Shown piece by piece: positions 23,482-31,501 of a stretch of 64,000 bases of DNA. The notes under the pieces were generated by a model. It saw nothing but the letters and a program-made list of their open reading frames with translations, did not search any database and was not told where the DNA came from. The stretch lies in assembly GCF_017573465.1 (NCBI RefSeq), contig NZ_JAGEPF010000006.1:62001-126000 (forward strand). Direction: 5' to 3'. Each line of letters opens with the position of its first letter. Position 1 is the stretch's first letter. The DNA comes from Actinomadura violacea. Its GTDB lineage: Bacteria > Actinomycetota > Actinomycetes > Streptosporangiales > Streptosporangiaceae. The translations under genes and the position numbers were made by a program.

Positions 23482-24446
23482 TCACCGCTCCTTCCGAGGA
23501 ATTCCAGCATGGTCGCGGTCGTCTCCTCGGGCCGCTCCATCTGCATCATGTGGCCCGCGTCCTTGAGCATCCGGACGTCGCGGACGTCCTCGTGGTGCTC
23601 GTGCAGCTTGCTCAGCGGGTCGTCGCCGTGCCAGCCCTCCAGGTCGGCGTCCTGCTCGCTGCCGATGAAGTAGAACGGCACGGGGTTCTTGCGGCCCGCG
23701 TACGCCTTGCGGTGCTCCCAGGACAGGTCCATCGCGCGGTACCAGTTCAGCCCGCCGGTGAAGCCGCTGCGGCTGTAGGCGTCGACGTAGAACTCCAGCT
23801 CCAGGTCGCTCATCCACCGCCACGGGAGCGGCGGCGCGTCCGGCAGCGCGTCGATGTAGGTCGTCCCCGGCGGCTTCCGCCACACGTCGAGGTAGTGGTA
23901 GTCGCTGGACAGCGCGTAGAACACCCTGCGCAGGAACTCGCGCGGCGCCGCGGCGAGGTCGCGGTCGGCCACGCCCGGCTCGGCGAAGTAGTGGATGTGG
24001 TTGAAGTGCCGCTTCGCCTGCCGCGCGGCGAGCGTCAGCGGCGACTCCTCGCTCGGGGTGAAGAACGGGTTCTCCAGCCCGATGATCGCCGCGACCCGCT
24101 CGGGGTGGCGGTGGGCGAGGTCGTAGGCGGCGAACAGCCCGAAGTCCAGGCCGCTGAACACGGCCCGCTCCGCGCCGAGGTGGTCGAGGAGGCCAGCGAC
24201 GTCGCCGACGATGTGCTCGACGCCGTACTCGCGGTGGCCGGCGGGGCCGCTCGTCCCGCCCATGCCGCGCATGTCGGGCGCGACGACCCGGAAGCCCGCG
24301 TCGGCGATCGGCCCGATCTGGTGCCGCCAGCTGAACCACAGGTGCGGGAAGCCGTGCAGGAGGACGACGAGGGGGCCCTCGCCCTGCTCCACGTAGTGGA
24401 CGTCGAGGCCGTTGACGCGCGCGTACCGATGACTCCAGCGGGCCAT
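23472..24446 (-). CDS. Alpha/beta hydrolase, epoxide-hydrolase-like
   Basis: 324 residues. The oxyanion motif is HGFPHLWFSWRHQ near residue 31-43, as in epoxide hydrolases. The nucleophile region reads SGLDFGLFAAYDLA, giving Asp as nucleophile, as in epoxide hydrolases and dehalogenases. The lid keeps Tyr residues (VDAYSRSGFTGGLNWYR), typical for epoxide opening, and the catalytic His is in DAGHMMQMERP near 302. Together these point to an epoxide hydrolase rather than an esterase. It is followed, with a 10-base overlap, by the SDR, and preceded by the acyl-CoA ligase. Confidence 0.88.
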   Translation of the reverse strand: MARWSHRYARVNGLDVHYVEQGEGPLVVLLHGFPHLWFSWRHQIGPIADAGFRVVAPDMRGMGGTSGPAGHREYGVEHIVGDVAGLLDHLGAERAVFSGLDFGLFAAYDLAHRHPERVAAIIGLENPFFTPSEESPLTLAARQAKRHFNHIHYFAEPGVADRDLAAAPREFLRRVFYALSSDYHYLDVWRKPPGTTYIDALPDAPPLPWRWMSDLELEFYVDAYSRSGFTGGLNWYRAMDLSWEHRKAYAGRKNPVPFYFIGSEQDADLEGWHGDDPLSKLHEHHEDVRDVRMLKDAGHMMQMERPEETTATMLEFLGRSGEWA

Positions 24447-24525
24447 GCTGCGGTTCCTTCGGGACGAGGGACCTGACCCTCGGACTGTGCAGGACGGCGC
24501 CGCCGATGGCAGCGCGGTGTCTCGC

Positions 24526-26097
24526 TCAGTGGGAAACCGCCCGGCCGCGCAGCGCGGCCTTGTCGATCTTCCCGGTGGGCAGCAGCGGCAGCTCGGCGAT
24601 GATCTCCACGCGCTTCGGCACCTTGTAGTTCGCCAGGTGCGCGCGGGCGTGCGCGGTCAGGGCGTCGGCGGTGAGGCCGCTGCCCGGACGGACGACCGCG
24701 AACGCCGCCCCCACCTCGTGGAACACCGGGTCCGGGACCGGGACGACCGCCGCGGCCACCACGTCCGGGTGCTCTTCGAGCGCCAGCTCGACCTCCCGCG
24801 GATACACGTTGTAGCCGCCCGACTTGAACATCTCCTTCAGCCGCCCGACCAGCGTGATGTTGCCGTCGGGCCGCTGCACCGCCAAGTCGCCGGTGTGCAG
24901 GAAGCCGTCGGCGGTGAACGCCTCCGCCGTCGCGTCCGGCATCCCGAGGTAGCCGGTCATCAGGCACGGGTTGCGGAGCTGGATCTCGCCGGGCGTCCCC
25001 TGCGGGACGGGCGCGCCTGCCGGGTCGGCGATGCGCAGTTCGAGCCGCGGGTCGGGACGGCCGATGGTCGTCGCGAGCGTCTCGTCGTCGGCGTCCGGGT
25101 CGTTGTAGGCGACCGAGACGCAGCTCTCCGTCAGCCCGTACACGGTGCTCAGCCGCGCGCCCGTAGCGCGCAGCCGCGCCACCAGGTCGCGCGGCATCGG
25201 CGCGCCGCCCCAGCCGATGTGCCGCAGCGACGAGGTGTCCGCCGCCGCGAACTCCGGCCGCACCACGACGAGCTGGAACATCGTCGGGATCTGCCCCCAC
25301 AGCGTGACCCCGGCCCGCTCGATCTCCGCGGGGATCGCGGCCGGGTCGAAGTCCTCCATGAAGCAGACCGCGCCGCCCATCGCGATCGGCACGCACACCA
25401 CGTCCATCACGCCGCCGACGTGGTTGACCGGCAGGTTCGCCAGCGCGACGGCGGGCGCGTGGTACTGCCGGCTCGCCTGCAGCCGGCAGCCCTCCGCGAA
25501 CGCGCGGTGGCTGATGACCGCGCCCTTCGGGCGGCCCGTCGTCCCGGACGTGTAGATGATGAGCGCGGGGCCGTCCGGATCGGTGGCCTCCGGCGCCGGC
25601 GCGCCGTCCGAACGGTCGAGGAACGCGGCGAACGGCACCGCGCCCGGCAGGCCGCCGGTCAGCGCGACCGTCTCGCGGATCGACGGCGCCGCGTCCCGCA
25701 GCGCCGCGACGTCACCGGCGTACGCACGCTTCCCGTGCTCGGCGAGCGCCATCAGCAGGACGGGCGCGCTGTCGGTCACCGCGTGCAGCAGCTCGTCCCG
25801 CGTGTACCGCGGGTTGAGGCCGACCCACGTCGCGCCGATCTCCGACAGCGCCAGGAACACGGTCAGGAACTCCGGGCGCGGCGTCGTCAGCACCGCCACC
25901 CGGTCGCCCGCGCCGACCCCCGACGCGCGCAGCGCCGCGGCGCAGCGCGCGACGTCGGCCGCGGCGTCGCCGTAGGTGCGGCGCGTGCCGCCGAGGTCGT
26001 CGAACGGGGCGTGCGGGTCGCGCCCGGCCCAGTGCCGCAGCAGGTCCGCCGCCCGCTCCGCCGCCGGGACGATCCCGTCCCCGGGCAGGTCAGGCAT
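24526..26097 (-). CDS. Acyl-CoA synthetase (AMP-binding)
   Basis: 523 residues of the ANL superfamily. P-loop IIYTSGTTGRPKGAVISH near 185-202, core motif YGLTES near 325, the GFLHTGDLAV hinge region near 405 and the catalytic Lys in the C-terminal PTGKIDK. It would activate a carboxylic acid as AMP ester and pass it to CoA. The ATG at 26097 lies eight bases inside the end of the MaoC-like gene; an upstream start would extend into it. The operon (permease, MaoC, ligase, hydrolase, SDR) suggests uptake and degradation of a carboxylate or amino-acid derivative. Confidence 0.9.
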   Translation of the reverse strand: MPDLPGDGIVPAAERAADLLRHWAGRDPHAPFDDLGGTRRTYGDAAADVARCAAALRASGVGAGDRVAVLTTPRPEFLTVFLALSEIGATWVGLNPRYTRDELLHAVTDSAPVLLMALAEHGKRAYAGDVAALRDAAPSIRETVALTGGLPGAVPFAAFLDRSDGAPAPEATDPDGPALIIYTSGTTGRPKGAVISHRAFAEGCRLQASRQYHAPAVALANLPVNHVGGVMDVVCVPIAMGGAVCFMEDFDPAAIPAEIERAGVTLWGQIPTMFQLVVVRPEFAAADTSSLRHIGWGGAPMPRDLVARLRATGARLSTVYGLTESCVSVAYNDPDADDETLATTIGRPDPRLELRIADPAGAPVPQGTPGEIQLRNPCLMTGYLGMPDATAEAFTADGFLHTGDLAVQRPDGNITLVGRLKEMFKSGGYNVYPREVELALEEHPDVVAAAVVPVPDPVFHEVGAAFAVVRPGSGLTADALTAHARAHLANYKVPKRVEIIAELPLLPTGKIDKAALRGRAVSH

Positions 26098-26569
26098 CCG
26101 CGGCCTCCTTCGCACCGGCCTCATCCTGCACGAAGAACGTGATCCAGTCGGCGACCATCGCCGGGGAGTCGGCGCCCTCGACCTCCAGCACGTTCCGGGT
26201 CAGCACCCGCGTCCCGGCGTCCTTCTCCTGGACGTCCTGGAGCGTCGCCCGGACCCGGACGCGCTGCCCGGTCAGCACCGGCCGCAGGAACCGGACCTTG
26301 TCGACGCCGTAGTTCAGCCCGTACGCGCCGCCGGAGTTCAGCTTCAGCTCCCGCTTGTGGAACGCGACGAGCATCGACAGCAGCAGGAACCCGGACACGA
26401 GGCGCTCGCCGTAGGGGTCGCCGTTGGACGGCGGCCGGCCGAGGAAGTCCTCGCGCAGGAACGTCGCGTGCCCGAACGCCTTCTCGTCCTCGTTGCCGAG
26501 GGGCACCCAGTCGGAGCAGAACAGCTCCTTGCCGACCAGGTCCGGGAAGTCAGCGAGAGAGTAGGTCAT
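26090..26569 (-). CDS. MaoC-like (FAS1-type) dehydratase
   Basis: 159 residues with a single hot-dog domain. The YGERLVSGFLLLSMLVAF segment and the KVRFLRPVLTGQRVRVRATLQ strand pattern are those of MaoC-like proteins. The usual catalytic Asp/His pair of hydratase 2 is not evident in the expected form; the segment with DPYG in place of D-x4-H suggests a thioesterase- or accessory-type member. It overlaps the ligase by eight bases and its start lies 20 bases inside the permease gene, so the operon is tightly packed. Confidence 0.78.
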   Translation of the reverse strand: MTYSLADFPDLVGKELFCSDWVPLGNEDEKAFGHATFLREDFLGRPPSNGDPYGERLVSGFLLLSMLVAFHKRELKLNSGGAYGLNYGVDKVRFLRPVLTGQRVRVRATLQDVQEKDAGTRVLTRNVLEVEGADSPAMVADWITFFVQDEAGAKEAADA

Positions 26570-28007
26570 TCGAGTCGTCCTTTCGCGGTGCGGTGGGAGC
26601 GGGCGCGTCGGTCAGGGAATGGCCGATTCTCGCGTACCGCTGGGGAGCCGAGCCGCGCAGCCACAGCGCGTAGAGCAGCGCCAGGACGGCGGCGGCGATG
26701 ACGATGTAGGGCAGCGCGTTGATGAACGCGCCGTCGGAGTCGGCGAGCGTGTCGAAGTTGGCGAGCAGCAGGACGGTCGCCGCGACCAGCCCGACGCAGC
26801 CGACGAGCGGCGCGACGAGCGACCGGCCGTAGCGGCGGTCGCCGCGCCGCCGGAAGTGCACGACGATCGAGATCGCCGCGAACGCCTGGAGCAGCACGAT
26901 CCCGAGCGTCGACAGGCCGCTCATGATGCTGACGAGGTTGCGGTACGGGTCGAGGCCCGCGACCGCGAACGCCGCGACGACGACAAGGGTGAACGCGGTC
27001 TGCGCGAGGCTCGCCGTGGACGGCGACCCGTGCCGCGGATGCACCCGCCCGAGCCGCTCCGGGACGAGGCCGTCCCGCGCGAGCGTGAACAGGTACCGGC
27101 CGGCGGCGTTGTGCGCCGACAGCAGCGAGGCGAAGACGCTGGTGATGACGAGCAGCCCGAAGACGGCCTTCATCCCGGAGCCGAGCAGGTCGCCGGTCAG
27201 GTTGAGGAACAGGTCGCCGCCCTGGTCCTCGGCGGCCGCGCGGGCGTTCCCGGCGCCGATCGCGCCGACCGTCATCCAGCTCGTCAGCGTGTAGAACAGG
27301 CCGATCACCAGGACGGCCGCGTACGTGGCGCGCGGGACGGTGCGGCGCGGGTCCGGGGTCTCCTCGGCGTACAGCGCCGCCGACTCGTACCCGGCGAACG
27401 ACCCGAACGCGAACATGAACGCGACGCCGGGCGCGCCGGACAGGACGGTCGACGGCTCGAACGACGCGGCGCTGAACGCGCCCCCGCCGTGCCGCGCCAG
27501 CACCGCGATGTCGAACACCAGCAGAACGCCGACCTCGCAGGTCATCAGGACGGCGAGCACCTTGGCGGACACGTCGACGCTGCGGTAGCCGAGCGCGGCC
27601 ATCGCGGCGATGCCCGCCGCGCTCCACGCCCACCACGGGCCGGGCAGCCCGGCGGCGCTGCTCAGGAAGTATCCGATGCCGCCGCCGAGGGCGGCGACGA
27701 GCGCGTTGTAGGCGATCAGGGCGAACACGCCGCCCGCCGCCGCGACGGGGCGGCCGAGGCCGCGGGCGATGTAGGCGTAGAACCCGCCGCCGCCCGTCAC
27801 CGTGCGGGCGACCGCCGCGTAGCCGATGGAGAAGCACAGCAGCGTCACCGTGGCGACCAGGTACGCGCCGGGGACGCCGGCGCCGTTGCCCGCGCCCATC
27901 GACAGCGGGACGGTGCCGGCCATCGCGACGAGCGGGGCGGCCGCGGCGACGACGAGGAAGACGATCTTCGGGGTGCTCAGGGTGCCGCTGAGCGCGCGGT
28001 CGGTCAT
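26550..28007 (-). CDS. APC-family amino acid/polyamine permease
   Basis: 485 residues with about twelve membrane helices. Family motifs include VPLSMGAGNGAGVPGAY after helix 1, GGGGFYAYIARGLGRP near residue 78 and FGSFAGYESAALYAEETPDPRRTVPRA in the middle, all typical of the APC superfamily. It is first in the leftward operon and divergent from a TetR gene across a 31-base operator, so it probably imports the compound degraded by the ligase/MaoC/hydrolase/SDR products. ATG 28007 is followed by a typical cytoplasmic N-terminus. Confidence 0.9.
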   Translation of the reverse strand: MTDRALSGTLSTPKIVFLVVAAAAPLVAMAGTVPLSMGAGNGAGVPGAYLVATVTLLCFSIGYAAVARTVTGGGGFYAYIARGLGRPVAAAGGVFALIAYNALVAALGGGIGYFLSSAAGLPGPWWAWSAAGIAAMAALGYRSVDVSAKVLAVLMTCEVGVLLVFDIAVLARHGGGAFSAASFEPSTVLSGAPGVAFMFAFGSFAGYESAALYAEETPDPRRTVPRATYAAVLVIGLFYTLTSWMTVGAIGAGNARAAAEDQGGDLFLNLTGDLLGSGMKAVFGLLVITSVFASLLSAHNAAGRYLFTLARDGLVPERLGRVHPRHGSPSTASLAQTAFTLVVVAAFAVAGLDPYRNLVSIMSGLSTLGIVLLQAFAAISIVVHFRRRGDRRYGRSLVAPLVGCVGLVAATVLLLANFDTLADSDGAFINALPYIVIAAAVLALLYALWLRGSAPQRYARIGHSLTDAPAPTAPRKDDSNDLLSR

Positions 28008-28031
28008 GCGCACTCCCAGGAGGAGGAGTAG

Positions 28032-28062
28032 GAAACCTAAAACTGATTCAGTTTCAGGTTTC
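28032..28062. promoter_or_regulatory. 31-base TetR operator
   Basis: GAAACCTAAAACTGA (28032-28046), one T, then TCAGTTTCAGGTTTC (28048-28062). The arms are reverse complements with one mismatch in 15. It lies between the permease operon (leftward) and the TetR gene (rightward) and is the clear candidate site for that regulator. Confidence 0.75.
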
Positions 28063-28082
28063 GCACGATACCCTTCGGATCC

Positions 28083-28727
28083 ATGACCGGCAACACCTCG
28101 CGGGAGACGGCGACCTCGATGCGGCGCACGCCCACCCAGCGCCGCAGCAGGGAGCGCGTCCGGCAGATCCTCGAGGCGTCCGCCGAACTGCTCGAGGCGG
28201 GCGGGCACGAGGCCCTCACCACCTCCGCGATCGCCGAGCACGCCGGGATCTCCGTCGCGTCGATCTACCAGTTCTTCCCGAACGTCGACTCGATCGTCGC
28301 GACCCTCGCCGAGCAGTGGACCGAGGGCTTCTACGGCGTGCTCGACGGCGTCGAGACCGGCGGCCCGTCCCCGACCCCCGGCGAGGCGAGCGACCGCATC
28401 ATCGACGCCTACGTCGCCTACTTCCGCGAGCGCCGCGGGTTCCGCGCCGTCTGGTTCGGCGGCGCGCTGCGCGGCGCCGCCCGCCGACTCGACCGCCGCA
28501 GCAACGAGGTCCTCGCCGAGCGGCTGCTCGCGCTCTGGGCCCGCTGGTACGGCGTGCCGGACCGCCCCGAGGCGCTCCCGGCCGCCCGCACCGCCGTCGC
28601 GATCGCCGACGCGCTGCTCGCCATGGCGTTCCGCGAGGACCACGACGGCGACCCCGTCCTCATCGCCGAGACCAAGCGCGCCGTCCGCGCCTACACCGCC
28701 GACGCCGTCGCCGCCCTGACCGCCTGA
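28083..28727 (+). CDS. TetR family regulator
   Basis: 214 residues. The DNA-binding domain is at ~20-70 (RRSRERVRQILEASAELLE, then TTSAIAEHAGISVASIYQFFPN). The effector domain has the TetR_C-like AVWFGGALRGAARRLDRRS segment. It is divergent from the APC permease operon with a near-perfect 31-base palindrome between them. It probably represses that operon and itself until the imported substrate or its CoA ester binds. Start at 28083 follows the operator closely; a later ATG (codon 13) is possible. Confidence 0.92.
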   Translation: MTGNTSRETATSMRRTPTQRRSRERVRQILEASAELLEAGGHEALTTSAIAEHAGISVASIYQFFPNVDSIVATLAEQWTEGFYGVLDGVETGGPSPTPGEASDRIIDAYVAYFRERRGFRAVWFGGALRGAARRLDRRSNEVLAERLLALWARWYGVPDRPEALPAARTAVAIADALLAMAFREDHDGDPVLIAETKRAVRAYTADAVAALTA

Positions 28728-28837
28728 TCCGTCCCATATCGGGGGAACCGGACGATCATCGTCCGCGTCCGATGTGTACGCGGGAACGGACCGCACACTC
28801 CGACCCCGGGGACTCCTTCCCGCGAGAGGGGAGCACG

Positions 28838-29569
28838 GTGCCCGGCTTTCTCGAGACCCTTCCGCTCCACACGATCACCGCGGTGTACGGCGAGGCCGGC
28901 CTCCGCGACAGGTTCTCCCGCGAGATCCTCCGCTTCGCCGAACCCGACTGGCGGCGCCTCAGCACCGCCCTCGCCCTGGCGAGCGACCTGCACCGGCAGG
29001 ATCGCCGGGTCAGCGAGCCCACGGTCAACCACCTGCTCCGCGTGGCGCTGCGCGTGATGTGCCACTACAAGGTGGACGACGTGGACGTCCTCGTCGCCGC
29101 GCTGCTGCACGACTCCGTCGAGGACCACCCCGCCGACCTGGCCGGCGACACCTCCGGCGACCCCCGCGAGGCGGCGCTCGGCGTGCTGGAGGCCGAGTTC
29201 GGGCCGCGGGTCGCCGGGCTCGTCTCCGCGGTGACGAACCCCGTCTACGACCGGAGCGGCGACGTCCACGCGCAGTACCGCGCGCACGTCGCCGAGAGCC
29301 TCGACCGGCACCCGGCCGCGCGCATCATCAAGGTCTCCGACTTCACCGACAACGGCGCCGGCCTGATGCACACCACGGGCCCGAAGGTCCGCAAGCTCGC
29401 CCGCAAGTACCGTCCGCTCGTCCCGCGGCTCCGCGAGCTGGTCAACCGCGCCGACACCCCGCTCGCCGCCCCGGTCAAGGAGCACATCACCGCGCAGCTC
29501 GACCGCGCGGACGAACGCTTCGCCGCGATCCTGCAGACCCACAACCTCCAGGTCCGCGCCGCGTCCTGA
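28838..29569 (+). CDS. HD-domain phosphohydrolase, SpoT-like hydrolase domain only
   Basis: 243 residues forming one HD domain. The metal set is H65 (VNHLLRVAL), H91-D92 in LLHDSVEDH and a later IKVSDFTDN, matching the H..HD..ED..D/N pattern of the RelA/SpoT hydrolase domain. No synthetase, TGS or ACT domain is present. By analogy with small alarmone hydrolases it might remove (p)ppGpp or a similar nucleotide, but other phosphoesters are possible. GTG 28838 follows GAGAGGGGAG. It stands alone and ends just before hairpin copy 2. Confidence 0.82.
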   Translation: MPGFLETLPLHTITAVYGEAGLRDRFSREILRFAEPDWRRLSTALALASDLHRQDRRVSEPTVNHLLRVALRVMCHYKVDDVDVLVAALLHDSVEDHPADLAGDTSGDPREAALGVLEAEFGPRVAGLVSAVTNPVYDRSGDVHAQYRAHVAESLDRHPAARIIKVSDFTDNGAGLMHTTGPKVRKLARKYRPLVPRLRELVNRADTPLAAPVKEHITAQLDRADERFAAILQTHNLQVRAAS

Positions 29570-29582
29570 CCGCCCGCCGGAG

Positions 29583-29646
29583 CGTTGACTTGCGGCGTGT
29601 CGGCCTTAAAACGCGGTCTTCAAGGCCGACACGCCGCAAGTCAACG
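29583..29646. terminator. Long hairpin, copy 2 of a three-copy family
   Basis: Perfect 25-bp stem (left arm begins CGTTGACTTGCGGCGTGTCG) with a 14-base loop. It separates the convergent HD gene and TetR gene; the TetR stop lies in the right arm. The first 25 bases of the left arm are identical to those of copy 1. Confidence 0.85.
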
Positions 29647-30231
29647 TGGCGTGGTGAAGGAGGTGAGGAGGGTGGCGAGGGCTTCGCGCAGTTCGGGGGC
29701 CGGGAGGGGGGCGGGGCCGGCCACCTGGTCGTGCAGGAGCCCGTCGAGGCAGGCGATGAGGGCGGGCACGCGCCCGGCGGGGACGGGAGCGCCCGCGGCG
29801 GCGAGGATGTCCCCCATGAGGGCCCGGTGCCGGGCCGCCGCCGCTTCCAGGACGGTCCGCAGTTCCGGACGGCGGGTGGACTCCAGGACGAGTTCGTAGC
29901 GGGCGAGGACGCGGTCCCGCCCGGCGCCCGCCCAGTGGGCGATGAGGGCGGCCGCCTGGCCGGCGACGTCGTCGAGGGTGGCGGGGCGGTCCAGCGGCGG
30001 GCGTTCCGCCATCTCCGCCAGGTCCGTTTCGGCGAGGTGCTCCACGGCGGCCTGGAGCAGCGCCTGCCGGGTGCGGAAGTAGTAGGAGCAGGAGCCGGGC
30101 GGCAGCCCCGCGGTCTCGTCGACCGCGCGGTGCGTGAGGCCGCGCGTCCCCGCGCGCGCCAGCGTGCCGATCGCCGCTTCGGCGAGTACCCGGCGGCGGT
30201 CCGCCCCCTGGCCCGGTGTGGTGTCGGTCAC
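29641..30231 (-). CDS. TetR family regulator
   Basis: 196 residues. DNA-binding part ~10-58: RRRVLAEAAIGTLARAG, then THRAVDETAGLPPGSCSYYFRTRQALL. The C-terminus is a TetR_C domain. It is divergent from an FAD monooxygenase gene, and two CTCTAC-type dyads lie in the 83-base gap, so it probably represses the monooxygenase and itself. The GTG start at 30231 leaves little leader; its stop is inside hairpin copy 2. Confidence 0.92.
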   Translation of the reverse strand: MTDTTPGQGADRRRVLAEAAIGTLARAGTRGLTHRAVDETAGLPPGSCSYYFRTRQALLQAAVEHLAETDLAEMAERPPLDRPATLDDVAGQAAALIAHWAGAGRDRVLARYELVLESTRRPELRTVLEAAAARHRALMGDILAAAGAPVPAGRVPALIACLDGLLHDQVAGPAPLPAPELREALATLLTSFTTPR

Positions 30232-30248
30232 GAGCGGCCTCCCTTCGG

Positions 30249-30291
30249 CTCTACAAGTGTAGAGTGGCGCTCGCCTCTACGGCTGTAGAGG
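30249..30291. promoter_or_regulatory. Two TetR dyads in divergent promoter
   Basis: CTCTACA-AG-TGTAGAG (30249-30264) and CCTCTAC-GGCT-GTAGAGG (30274-30291) share the half-site CTCTAC/GTAGAG. They lie between the TetR gene and the flavin monooxygenase gene. Confidence 0.7.
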
Positions 30292-30314
30292 TCTTCGCAG
30301 GAAGGGGATCCCCC

Positions 30315-31487
30315 ATGCCCGACGAGCTTCCGGACGCCGCCGACGTCCTGATCGTGGGCGCCGGACCGGTCGGCCTGGCCCTCGCCACCGCCCTCGCCCG
30401 CGCCGGCGTCGACGCCGTGCTCATCGACAAGGCCGCCGAGGGCGCGAACACCTCCCGCGCGGCGGTCGTCCACGCGCGGACGCTGGAGGTGCTGCGCGAC
30501 ATCGACGCCACCGCCGAGCTGGTCGAACGGGGCGTGATCGTGCCCCGGTTCACCGTCCGCGAGCGCGACCGGGTGCTGCTGAAGGTCGACTTCGGCTCGC
30601 TCCCGACCGACTACCCGTTCACGCTGCTCGTCCCGCAGAACGTCACCGAGGAGGTGCTCGGCGACCGGCTCCGGAAGGCCGGCGGACGCGTCCTGCGCCC
30701 GTACGAGCTGGAGCACATCGGGCAGGACGGCGACGAGGTCATCGCGACGATGAAGGGCGGCCGGACGGTCCGGGCCCGGTACGCGGTCGGCGCCGACGGC
30801 ATGCACAGCGTCGTCCGCGACCGGACCGGGATCGCGTTCACCGGCGACACCTACGCCCAGTCGTTCGTGCTCGCCGACGTCCACCTGGACTGGCCCGACG
30901 TGCCGAACGAGGTGATGCTCTACTTCTCCGCCGAAGGCGTGACGGTGGTGGCGCCGCTGCCCGGGGGCCGGCACCGCATCGTCGCGACCGTCGACGACGC
31001 GCCCGAGGCGCCCGACCTCGCGCACGTGCAGGCGCTGCTGCGCGATCGCGGCCCGCGCGCGCATCCGGTGACCGTCACCGACCTGGTGTGGAGCTCGCGG
31101 TTCCGGGTGCACCACCGGCTCGCCGAGCACTATCGCGCCGGACGGCTGTTCCTCGCCGGCGACGCCGCGCACGTGCACAGCCCGGCCGGGGGCCAGGGCA
31201 TGAACACCGGCGTGCAGGACGCGCTCGCGCTCGCCGCCAGGCTCACCGCCGTGATCCGCGACGGCGCGGGCGACGCCGTCCTCGACGAGTACGAGGCCGA
31301 GCGCCGCCCGGTCGCCGAGGAGGTCGTCGCGTTCACGCACAAGATGACCCGCGTCGCCACGGTGGGCGGGGGCCCGCTGCGCGGCATCCGCAACACCGCG
31401 CTGCGCGCCCTCGACTTCATCCCGGCGATGCACCGGACGATGGCGATGAACCTGTCCGAGCTGGCGAGCGACCCTGCCCGCCGCTGA
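30315..31487 (+). CDS. FAD-dependent monooxygenase (PHBH/PheA type)
   Basis: 390-residue group A flavoprotein hydroxylase. The FAD dinucleotide motif is VGAGPVGLALATAL near residue 15, the DG motif is YAVGADGMHSVVR near 158 and the second FAD motif LAGDAAHVHSPAGGQGMNTG near 280. Such enzymes hydroxylate phenols or related aromatics using NAD(P)H and oxygen. ATG 30315 starts with the usual short acidic N-terminus; an upstream start at 30216 would run through both operators. It is divergent from its probable TetR repressor. Confidence 0.92.
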   Translation: MPDELPDAADVLIVGAGPVGLALATALARAGVDAVLIDKAAEGANTSRAAVVHARTLEVLRDIDATAELVERGVIVPRFTVRERDRVLLKVDFGSLPTDYPFTLLVPQNVTEEVLGDRLRKAGGRVLRPYELEHIGQDGDEVIATMKGGRTVRARYAVGADGMHSVVRDRTGIAFTGDTYAQSFVLADVHLDWPDVPNEVMLYFSAEGVTVVAPLPGGRHRIVATVDDAPEAPDLAHVQALLRDRGPRAHPVTVTDLVWSSRFRVHHRLAEHYRAGRLFLAGDAAHVHSPAGGQGMNTGVQDALALAARLTAVIRDGAGDAVLDEYEAERRPVAEEVVAFTHKMTRVATVGGGPLRGIRNTALRALDFIPAMHRTMAMNLSELASDPARR

Positions 31488-31501
31488 CCCGGCACCCCTC
31501 G

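Noticed and set aside
26619..28031. Plus-strand open frame of 470 codons antisense to the APC permease
   Set aside because: Low-complexity Arg/Asp/Gly/Val-rich text without domains; the opposite strand encodes a well-formed twelve-helix permease.
30249..30264. CTACA-N2-TGTAG inside the TetR/monooxygenase gap as a BlaI site
   Set aside because: The longer CTCTACA dyad and a second similar dyad next to a TetR gene make TetR binding the simpler reading.
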